This document shows, piece after piece, positions 26,632 to 34,300 of a DNA stretch of 64,000 nucleotides. The position numbers and the translations under genes are program-made. The notes under the pieces are model-generated. The model had not been told where the DNA came from. It did no database searches and was given only the letters and a program-made list of their open reading frames with translations. Location of the stretch: assembly GCF_000962805.1 (NCBI RefSeq), contig NZ_JZTW01000002.1:62001-126000 (forward strand), given 5' to 3'. Source of the DNA: Pseudarthrobacter chlorophenolicus. Lineage in GTDB: Bacteria; Actinomycetota; Actinomycetes; Actinomycetales; Micrococcaceae. How positions within the stretch are numbered: the first letter of the stretch is position 1; the number at the start of each line of letters is the position of its first letter.

Positions 26632-26979
26632 CTAAAGCTTGTCGGTGCGGTCTTCGCCGCCCTTGTGGCCGCCTCCGCGGAGGTTCTCCTGGACCTTGCC
26701 GAAGAGGTCCTTGATGGTGGTTTCCGCGTTGCTGATGACATCCACCGGCACATACACGTCATGGGCGGCCGGGAGGTCGTACTCGTCTTTCAGGTGCGTA
26801 CCGTTTCCGACGCCCTGCAGTGACAGGTAGACCATGGCGTCCGTCCGCGCGATCCCGGCAAGCTTGCCAAACACCACGGTGAACTCGTTGGGCTGGAAAG
26901 TGATGGTCTGGCCGATGTGGCTGCGGCCAAGTTCACCGGCCGGAACAACCTTTTCTGACTGGCTTCCGGTGTAGTCCAT
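26632..26979 (-). CDS. hypothetical protein, 115 residues
   Basis: The start ATG has AGGAGAAGTTC before it, so this is a real gene. The protein is hydrophilic, with no signal or membrane span. The middle is ordered (GQTITFQPNEFTVVFGKLAGIARTDAMVYLSLQGVGNG) and the C-terminal tail is Gly/Lys-rich. I recognise no family and see no functional context. Confidence 0.7.
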   Translation of the reverse strand: MDYTGSQSEKVVPAGELGRSHIGQTITFQPNEFTVVFGKLAGIARTDAMVYLSLQGVGNGTHLKDEYDLPAAHDVYVPVDVISNAETTIKDLFGKVQENLRGGGHKGGEDRTDKL

Positions 26980-27159
26980 GAACTTCTCCTTAGATCGCCT
27001 GCACTGATGGAATGCAGTCTATCGCCGGGCGGCGCTGGCGTGGCCGGCACTCTTCTCCACGCGAACGCAGCGGCGTCGGACCGGGACTTGGGCGCGCCGC
27101 CCGGCCCTGCAAGACTGGTCGAAGCCGCCGCAAACCATCGGATCCGTCAGGAGAACGCC

Positions 27160-28227
27160 ATGCCCCAGCAGGACCACGCCGCTTCACGCCGCAGCAGGCT
27201 CACGGACGTGCTCGGCATTGACGTACCGGTGGTGCTTGGCCCCTTCGGCGGCGTGTCTTCCGTGGCACTCACCGCGGCGGTGTCCGACGGCGGGGGGCTG
27301 GGTTCGTACGGCCTGTACGGGTACGACGGCGCCGCGATCCTCAAGACGGCGGCGCAGCTTCGCGCCGCCACGGCCAAGCCGTTCGCCCTGAACCTGTGGG
27401 TGCCCACCGGCAGCGAGACGACGGAACTGCCCCGGACCGAGTTCGACAGCTATGTCCGCGCCCTCCAGCCCTATTTCGAGGAGCTTGGCCTCGAATTGCC
27501 GGACATGCCGGAACGATTCATGGCCGACTACGGCGAGCAGGTGGAGGCAACCCTGGAGGCTGCCCCCGCCGTCGTGAGCTTCGTCTTTGGCGTCCCCGCG
27601 CCGGAAATAGTGGAAGAAGCGCACCGGCGCGGCATCAAGGTGGCCGGCACCGCCACCACCGTGGAGGAGGCCCTGGCCCTCGAAGCGGGCGGCGTGGACG
27701 CCGTGGTGGCCAGCGGGATGGAGTCCGGCGGCCACCGCGTGTCCTTCCTGCGCCCGGCCGAGGACTCCCTGGTGGGCACGTTCTCCCTGGTCCCCCAGGT
27801 GGCCGATGCCGTCAGCATCCCTGTCATCGCGGCGGGCGGCATCGCCGACCGCCGCGGGTTTGCCGCCGCACTGGCGCTGGGCGCCGATGGGGTCCAGGTT
27901 GGCACGGCGTTCCTGGCCACCCGCGAATCGGCCGCCGCGCCGGCCTATCGGGAGCTGCTCCACAGCCCTGCCGCGGGCAATACAGTCCTGACCCGCGCAC
28001 TGAGCGGCCGGCTTGCACGCGGAATCCCCAACCGGGTTACCTCGGAACTCGCGCCGCCGGCCATCGCCCCGTTCCCCGTCCAGAACTGGTTGACCGGCCG
28101 GTTCCGTCCCACGGCCGCCGCTGCCGGAAATACGGACCTCATGTCCCTGTGGGCGGGCCAGTCCGCGCGGCTCGTCCGGCACCAGGGCGCTGCGGACGTC
28201 CTGGCGGAGCTGCTGGCGGGGGCCTGA
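27160..28227 (+). CDS. nitronate monooxygenase family flavoprotein
   Basis: 355 residues from the ATG at 27160, with CAGGAG upstream. It is a TIM barrel of the 2-nitropropane dioxygenase family: DVPVVLGPFGGVSS at the N terminus, VVASGMESGGHRVSF (FMN/catalytic His loop), and IPVIAAGGIADRRGFAAALALGADGVQVGTAFLAT (phosphate grip). It oxidises alkyl nitronates such as propionate 3-nitronate with FMN and oxygen. It appears to be a single gene. Confidence 0.88.
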   Translation: MPQQDHAASRRSRLTDVLGIDVPVVLGPFGGVSSVALTAAVSDGGGLGSYGLYGYDGAAILKTAAQLRAATAKPFALNLWVPTGSETTELPRTEFDSYVRALQPYFEELGLELPDMPERFMADYGEQVEATLEAAPAVVSFVFGVPAPEIVEEAHRRGIKVAGTATTVEEALALEAGGVDAVVASGMESGGHRVSFLRPAEDSLVGTFSLVPQVADAVSIPVIAAGGIADRRGFAAALALGADGVQVGTAFLATRESAAAPAYRELLHSPAAGNTVLTRALSGRLARGIPNRVTSELAPPAIAPFPVQNWLTGRFRPTAAAAGNTDLMSLWAGQSARLVRHQGAADVLAELLAGA

Positions 28228-28376
28228 GCGTTTCCTTCTCCCCTTGCCCGGTGCGGGTTTCCACATACGGCAAGCCCGGCGCCGTAACGTCCCCGGTTCC
28301 CCGGTAGAATCGGGCGGGCAGGAACAGCCGTTGTTCCTGCAGTTGTACGCGCCATCGCATCGGGAGGGGAGAGTCA

Positions 28377-29003
28377 GTGCCGGCACACCGCACACCCTTC
28401 CACCTGGTCCGCGCCTCAGCACTTGCAACTGGCATCCTGACCCTCGCCGCCGGCGCCCACGTGGCAGGCGGCGGGCAGCTGCCCGCCCCCGGGATCCTCC
28501 TGGCCATCCTCGCCCTCACGGGCCTCGCCAGCACCGCTGCCACCAGGCTCAAGCTCTCCTTCCCGGCCATGGCCGGGCTGATGGGCGGCGGGCAACTGGC
28601 GCTGCACGAACTGTTCGCCACTTTCAGCGTGTCCTCATTGCCGTCAGGTCCCGTGGCAGCCCATGCAGGCCACCAGCACGGCGTGCCCTCGCTTCCGCCG
28701 GACCTGCTGGCCCTGGCCGGGCATGTAGACCCAGCGGACCCTGCTTCGGGTTCCCTGATGCTTGCCGCGCACGCGCTGGCAACCCTGGGCTGCGCCCTGC
28801 TGCTGGCCAAGGGCGAGGCAGCGCTTTGGGCCCTGGCCGGGTGGCTGCGGCCCCTCGCCGGCCTTCCCGCACCGCTGGTTTTCAACGACGCCGGGCCCGT
28901 TCCCGCAGCACTTCCGCCAACCGCCGCGCCCCTCCGCCCCTGGCGGAACCTGCGGCAGGACAGCCGACGCGGTCCGCCTTCCGCCGTCGCGCTTTCCTAC
29001 TGA
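28377..29003 (+). CDS. hypothetical membrane protein upstream of ycnI
   Basis: 208 residues from a GTG after GGGAGGGGAG. About four hydrophobic helices occur (roughly 11-28, 38-58, 62-82, 122-145). A His-containing loop, AHAGHQHGVPSLPPDLLALAGH, lies between helices three and four, and the tail is Pro/Arg-rich. The layout resembles small membrane proteins found with YcnI/CopC copper genes, and the next gene is ycnI-like, so a role in copper handling is inferred. Confidence 0.75.
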   Translation: MPAHRTPFHLVRASALATGILTLAAGAHVAGGGQLPAPGILLAILALTGLASTAATRLKLSFPAMAGLMGGGQLALHELFATFSVSSLPSGPVAAHAGHQHGVPSLPPDLLALAGHVDPADPASGSLMLAAHALATLGCALLLAKGEAALWALAGWLRPLAGLPAPLVFNDAGPVPAALPPTAAPLRPWRNLRQDSRRGPPSAVALSY

Positions 29004-29084
29004 CCCGCGCCGGCACCGAGCGCCGGCCTGGGCCTTCCCAATAACTTTGCACGCCCCCTTTGGCGTGCGCCAGAAAGGCAACCC

Positions 29085-29822
29085 ATGAATTCCCCGATCC
29101 TTCGCCGCACCCTGACCACAGCCGCAGCCGCGGGCGGCACCGCCGTGCTGATCCTGGCCGGCGCCGGAGCTGCCTCCGCCCATGTGGGCGTGACGCCGGA
29201 CAAGACGTCCGCCAACTCCTACGCACTGCTGACATTCGCCATCCCCCACGGATGCGAGGAATCAGCCACCACCAAGGTGGCCATTACCCTGCCGGCAGAG
29301 CTCAATGACGCCCAGCCCACCGTGAACCCCAACTGGACCGCGGAAAAGGTGACCGAACAGCTCGCCGAGCCGAAAAAGCTTGCCGACGGCAGCTCCATCA
29401 CCAAGCGGACCAGCCAGATCGTTTATACGGCCAAAACGCCCCTGGCCCACGACCTGCGCGACACGCTGGTCCTGTCCGTCAAGCTTCCCGATGCCGCAGG
29501 CACCACGCTGAACTTCCCCACGCTGCAGACGTGCGAGGCCGGCCAAACGGACTGGTCGGAAATCGCCAAGGATGGCCAGGACCCGCACTCCCTGAAGGCA
29601 CCGGCCCCGTCCATCACCATCACTGACACCGCCGCGTCTGATGGGCACGGCACCACAGCAGCCGCGGCCGCCCATACGGAAGAGGCAGCATCCGTGACGG
29701 ACAGCGGCGCCGATGCCCGCAGCTGGGCAGGCCTCGGGGCCGGCGTGGCCGGACTTGTACTGGGCGGCCTCGCACTGCTTCGGAGCGGCGCACGCCGGAA
29801 GGCAGCCGACAGCACCAACTAG
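29085..29822 (+). CDS. YcnI-family (DUF1775) copper-binding membrane protein
   Basis: 245 residues. A signal peptide ends ASA (30-32), so the mature protein starts with His33 (HVGVTPDKTSANSYALLTF). In B. subtilis YcnI the exposed N-terminal His binds copper. The DUF1775 block IPHGCEESATTKVAITLP follows, then LNFPTLQTCEAGQTDWSEI. A linker and one C-terminal helix (WAGLGAGVAGLVLGGLALL) with a basic end anchor it outside the membrane. It follows the membrane protein gene by 81 bases. Confidence 0.9.
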   Translation: MNSPILRRTLTTAAAAGGTAVLILAGAGAASAHVGVTPDKTSANSYALLTFAIPHGCEESATTKVAITLPAELNDAQPTVNPNWTAEKVTEQLAEPKKLADGSSITKRTSQIVYTAKTPLAHDLRDTLVLSVKLPDAAGTTLNFPTLQTCEAGQTDWSEIAKDGQDPHSLKAPAPSITITDTAASDGHGTTAAAAAHTEEAASVTDSGADARSWAGLGAGVAGLVLGGLALLRSGARRKAADSTN

Positions 29823-29828
29823 GCCTTA

Positions 29829-29863
29829 TTTGATGCCCGGATCATCACGATCCGGGCATCAAA
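29829..29863 (+). terminator. hairpin after ycnI
   Basis: TTTGATGCCCGGATC and its exact reverse complement surround a 5-base loop, seven bases after the stop codon. The arms carry AAA/TTT ends but no long T run follows. Confidence 0.75.
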
Positions 29864-29922
29864 TTGCCTTGGGACCACGTGGCATCGTTGACGCCACCCC
29901 GGACTGCCGCGAAGGTGGTGGC

Positions 29923-30564
29923 ATGAGGTCTCAGAAAACACTCCAGGGGATAGCCTTGTCGACGGCCGGTGTGGCGGCTGTCCTGCTGCTTGCGTCATGC
30001 GGTCTCGGCCAGCCGCAGAGCCAAACGAGCACCACCCCGGCCGCGCCGGGGACGGGCTCCGCCAGCCCCTCACAGTCCGCACCCCCGGCTACAACGGCCG
30101 CGCCGCCGTCGTCCGCAGCCCCGGCAACCACCACGCCGGCAGGGCCCGGACTCTGCAAGGCGGCAGGACTGTCTGCCGCCACCGACGCCAGCGGCGGCGG
30201 TGCCGCGGGAAGCGTCTACATGAAGCTCAACCTCACCAACACCGGCAGCGAGCCCTGCATCCTCAAGGGCTTCCCCGGAGTGTCCCTCGCAGCTGACGCG
30301 GCGGGCGGTCCCATCGGGGCAGCGGCCACCCGGGACGAGTCCGTTCCTGTCACGGAAGTCCTGCTGGCGCCCGGCCAAACGGGCTGGGCCCAGCTGCGGT
30401 ACACGCAAGCGGGCAATTACACCGACTGCTCACCGGTTGACGCGGCCGGCTACCGGATCTATCCGCCGGAGGACACCGAGTCCCTTTTCCTGGCGCAACC
30501 TACCACCGCCTGCAGCAACGCAGACGTCAAACTGCTGACCATCGGCGCGTTCCAGCCCGCCTGA
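29923..30564 (+). CDS. DUF4232 lipoprotein
   Basis: 213 residues from the ATG at 29923. The lipoprotein signal ends with LASC (23-26). A low-complexity Pro/Ala/Thr/Ser linker runs to about residue 70. The DUF4232 domain begins with CKAAGLSAATDASGGGAAGS and includes LNLTNTGSEPCILKGFPGVSL. Four Cys in the domain may pair outside the cell. The function is unknown. Confidence 0.85.
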   Translation: MRSQKTLQGIALSTAGVAAVLLLASCGLGQPQSQTSTTPAAPGTGSASPSQSAPPATTAAPPSSAAPATTTPAGPGLCKAAGLSAATDASGGGAAGSVYMKLNLTNTGSEPCILKGFPGVSLAADAAGGPIGAAATRDESVPVTEVLLAPGQTGWAQLRYTQAGNYTDCSPVDAAGYRIYPPEDTESLFLAQPTTACSNADVKLLTIGAFQPA

Positions 30565-30588
30565 CGCCGGATCATTCAGGGCACCAAA

Positions 30589-30624
30589 AAGCAGGCGGTC
30601 CGGCATCTGCCGGACCGCCTGCTT
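30589..30624. terminator. bidirectional terminator between convergent genes
   Basis: AAGCAGGCGGTCCGGCA pairs over 17 bases with its exact complement around a 2-base loop. It is flanked by CAAAAA on one side and CTTGCGTCT on the other. It serves the lipoprotein gene and the DUF4383 gene. Confidence 0.85.
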
Positions 30625-30640
30625 GCGTCTCTGGTGGCGC

Positions 30641-31105
30641 CTACGCGGTGGTGTGCCCGGTCCGGGCCGTGCCACGTGAAAGGGCGACGCCCAGGCCGAT
30701 CATGGCAACTCCGAGGACGAAGTGCAGCCAGTTGTCAGCGGTATTGACCGGGACGAAGTTGGCTGCCGAATCCTGGCCGATCAGGAGCCCGTACAGCCAC
30801 AGCACCAGGTAAATGGCACCGCCGCCGATCAGGTAGTTCCTGGACTGGACCGCGCTGCCGGCCATCGCAATGCCCGCGATGCCGAAGAGCAGGTGCACGA
30901 TGTTGTGCAGGATGGAGACCTGGAAGATGCCCAGGAGCAATGCCTCGGAACCGTGCCCGGCAAAGCCGAGGCTTTCGTAGTTGGACGTAATGCCCGGGAT
31001 GAAGCCCAGAACCCCCACCAGGAGGAAGACGGCGCCAACGGCCAGGGTTGCTTTTTGGATGTTGGTCCGGCCCGCGGTGCGACCGGTGGAACTCATGCTG
31101 GTCAT
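30641..31105 (-). CDS. DUF4383 membrane protein
   Basis: 154 residues from an ATG after AGCAGGACACATC. Four membrane helices are evident, with family motifs FIPGITSNYESLGFAG, ILHNIVHLLFGIAG and VNTADNWLHFVLGVAMIGLG. This actinobacterial family has no known function. A perfect 16-base palindrome lies 79-94 bases upstream. Confidence 0.88.
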   Translation of the reverse strand: MTSMSSTGRTAGRTNIQKATLAVGAVFLLVGVLGFIPGITSNYESLGFAGHGSEALLLGIFQVSILHNIVHLLFGIAGIAMAGSAVQSRNYLIGGGAIYLVLWLYGLLIGQDSAANFVPVNTADNWLHFVLGVAMIGLGVALSRGTARTGHTTA

Positions 31106-31183
31106 GATGTGTCCTGCTTTCAGTCGTATTAGTGCACGTCATCGCCGGGATGTGCGTGAACTGTAGACTCGCCCCCCGGATAC

Positions 31184-31199
31184 GATAAGTATACTTATC
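31184..31199. promoter_or_regulatory. perfect palindrome GATAAGTATACTTATC
   Basis: A 16-base perfect palindrome, AT-rich in GC-rich surroundings, lies in the 265-base divergent gap between the DUF4383 gene and lhr. It overlaps the likely promoter region on both strands. No regulator gene is adjacent. Confidence 0.6.
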
Positions 31200-31202
31200 A
31201 AA

Positions 31203-31231
31203 TTGACCGTGGCTAGGCAGGGGTCCATAAC
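31203..31231 (+). promoter_or_regulatory. candidate promoter for lhr
   Basis: TTGACC, 17 bases, then CATAAC. It lies four bases after the palindrome and would give a leader of about 130 bases before the lhr ATG. Confidence 0.45.
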
Positions 31232-31370
31232 GGACCTGTCACAGATTCGCCTTGCGGGCCATCGGGTGAGGAGGGTGAACTGGCATGGCGTCGATCCGGC
31301 TGGGCCGCAGCGAAGGCGCCGTCCTCGTGGCCCCGGCCGCTCTGTCGGTGGGGTGGGGCATGATGGAGGC

Positions 31371-34300
31371 ATGAACCAGGAAGAGCCCTCCACGGACGGC
31401 CGGGGTGCCGTGGCCACAGCGCCAATGGGCCAGTTCACCCGGCCCACCCGGGACTGGTTCCTGGGCGCTTTCACTGAACCCACCCCTGCCCAGGACGGCG
31501 CCTGGAACGCCATTTCCTCGGGCTCGCACGCCCTGGTGGTGGCTCCCACCGGGTCCGGCAAAACCCTTGCCGCCTTCCTGTGGGCACTGGACCGGCTCCT
31601 CTCCGCGGCGCCCGCCCCGGACACCGGAGCCCTGGCGGAAGGTGCCGCACCCGCGGCCGCCGCCGGCACCAAAGGAACCAAGGCCCCTGCGAAAGCCCGC
31701 CGTCCCCGGGCACCCAAACGCAAAACCAAGGTGCTGTACATTTCGCCGCTGAAGGCCCTCGGCGTGGACGTGGAACGGAACCTGCGTTCGCCGCTAATCG
31801 GCATCACGCAGACGGCCAAGCGGCTGGGGATGCCCGCCCCGCTGATCACCGTGGGCGTCCGGTCCGGAGACACCACCACGGCGGACCGCCGGGCGCTGCT
31901 GAGCAACCCGCCGGACATTCTCATCACCACGCCCGAGTCCTTGTTCCTGATGCTCACGTCCCGGGCCAGGGAGACACTCACCGAAGTGGACACCATCATC
32001 ATCGATGAGGTCCACGCCGTTGCGGGGACAAAGCGCGGAGCCCATCTGGCCGTCTCGCTGGAGCGTCTCGACGCTCTCCTGCCCAAGCCCGCACAGCGGA
32101 TCGGGCTGTCCGCAACGGTAGAGCCCAAGGAGCTTGTGGCCCAGTTCCTTGCCGGGACCGCTCCGGTCGAAATCGTGGCGCCGCCGTCCAAGAAGAACTG
32201 GGACCTTACGGTTTCGGTACCGGTGGAGGACATGTCCGATCTCCAGGGTGCAGCGGGAGCGTTCGACTCCGGCCCGGCCTCCGGGCTGCAGCCGCAGGCG
32301 TCCATCTGGCCGCATGTCGAGGAAAAGATCGTTGACCTGGTACTGGCCAACCAGTCAACCATTGTCTTCGCCAACTCCCGCCGGCTGTCGGAACGGCTGA
32401 CGGCGCGCCTCAACGAAATCTACGCCGAACGCCAGCTTATGGCCGCGGGCGGCGGCTGGGACGGGCCCCTGGAGGACGGTGTGGAGGCGTTTGGCGCGCC
32501 CGGCACCGGCTCCGGGCCGTCGTCGGGCGTGCCTGCCTCCACTGCAACACCGGCACACATGATGGCGCAGGCCGGAAGCTCCGCGGGAGCGGACCCGGTG
32601 CTGGCCCGCGCGCACCACGGCTCGGTGTCCAAGGACGAGCGTGCGCTCATCGAGGACGACCTCAAATCCGGGCGGCTGCGGTGCGTGGTAGCTACATCCT
32701 CCCTGGAACTCGGCATCGACATGGGGGCGGTGGACCTGGTGGTCCAGGTGGAGTCGCCGCCGTCGGTGGCCAGCGGCCTCCAGCGCGTGGGGCGCGCGGG
32801 GCACCAGGTAGGCGAAATTTCGCAGGGCGTCCTGTTTCCCAAGCACCGGGCGGACCTGGTGCATACGGCCATCACCGTGGAACGCATGCTGGACGGCAAA
32901 ATCGAACGCCTCAGCATCCCCGCCAACCCCTTGGACATCCTGGCGCAGCAGACGGTTGCCGCCACCGCCCTGGGCAGCATCGACGTTGAGGAATGGTTCG
33001 CCACGGTCCGCCGGTCGGCCCCATTCGCTTCGCTCCCCCGCTCGGCGTTCGAGGCCACCCTGGACCTGCTGGCCGGCCGCTACCCGTCCGACGAATTCGC
33101 CGAGCTGCGGCCACGGATCATCTGGGACCGCAACGAAGGAACCATCGAAGGCAGGCCGGGCGCCCAGCGGCTCGCCGTGACCTCCGGCGGAACCATCCCG
33201 GACCGCGGCCTGTTCGGCGTCTACATCATCGGCACGGAGATGGAAGGCTCGGCGTCGCCCTCGGAGGACGGCAAGCCGGCTCCGGCCCCCAAGGGTGGCC
33301 GGCGCGTAGGCGAGCTGGACGAGGAGATGGTGTACGAATCCCGCGTTGGCGACGTCTTCGCGCTCGGCGCCACCAGCTGGAAGATCGAGGACATCACGCA
33401 CGACCGCGTGCTGGTCTCCCCGGCTTTTGGCCAGCCCGGCAAGCTGCCCTTCTGGAAAGGTGACTCCCTGGGCCGGCCAGTGGACTTGGGCCGCGCCCTC
33501 GGCGCCTTCGTGCGCGAGCTGTCCGCCTCCGACGCCGGCCCGGCCGCCGAACGCTGCCAGGCCAGCGGACTGGACGCTTTCGCCGCCAACAACCTCATCC
33601 AGTACCTGTCTGAACAGAAACAGGCCACCGAAGTGGTTCCCAGCGACACCACCCTGGTGGTGGAACGGTTCCATGACGAACTGGGCGACTGGCGGGTGAT
33701 CCTGCACAGCCCCTTCGGCATGCCGGTCCATGCACCGTGGGCATTGGCCGTGGGCCAGCGGCTCCACCAGCGGTACGGCCTGGACGGCTCAGCCATGGCC
33801 GCCGACGACGGCATCGTCCTGCGGGTGCCAATGATGGAGGACGAGCCCCCGGGCGCCGAGCTGTTCCTCTTCGACCCTGAGGACCTGGAGCAGATCGTCA
33901 CGGCCGAGGTGGGCGGCAGTGCCCTGTTTGCTTCACGGTTCCGCGAGTGCGCGGCCCGTGCCCTGTTATTGCCGCGGCAGACCCCCGGCAAGCGGCAGCC
34001 CCTGTGGCAGCAGCGCCAGCGGTCCGCCCAGCTGCTGGATGTGGCTCGGAAATACCCCACGTTCCCCATCGTTCTGGAGACCGTCCGCGAGTGCCTCCAG
34101 GACGTCTACGACCTGCCGGCACTGAAGGACATTGCGGCCGCCGTTGAACGCCGCGAATTGCGGGTGGTGCAGACCACCACGCAGCAGCCGTCGCCGTTCG
34201 CCAAGTCCCTGCTCTTCGGCTACGTTGCCCAGTTCCTGTACGAAGGCGATTCCCCGCTGGCGGAGCGGCGCGCAGCTGCGCTTGCTTTGGATTCCACCCT

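Noticed and set aside
28244..29044. An alternative plus-strand frame across the copper locus
   Set aside because: It is Arg/Pro-rich and out of frame with the membrane protein, which has a ribosome site and clear helices.
31139..32413. Long minus-strand frames inside lhr, also at 32355-33767 and 34938-36740
   Set aside because: All lie opposite conserved helicase motifs and read as Arg/Gly/Ala-rich nonsense without a ribosome site.
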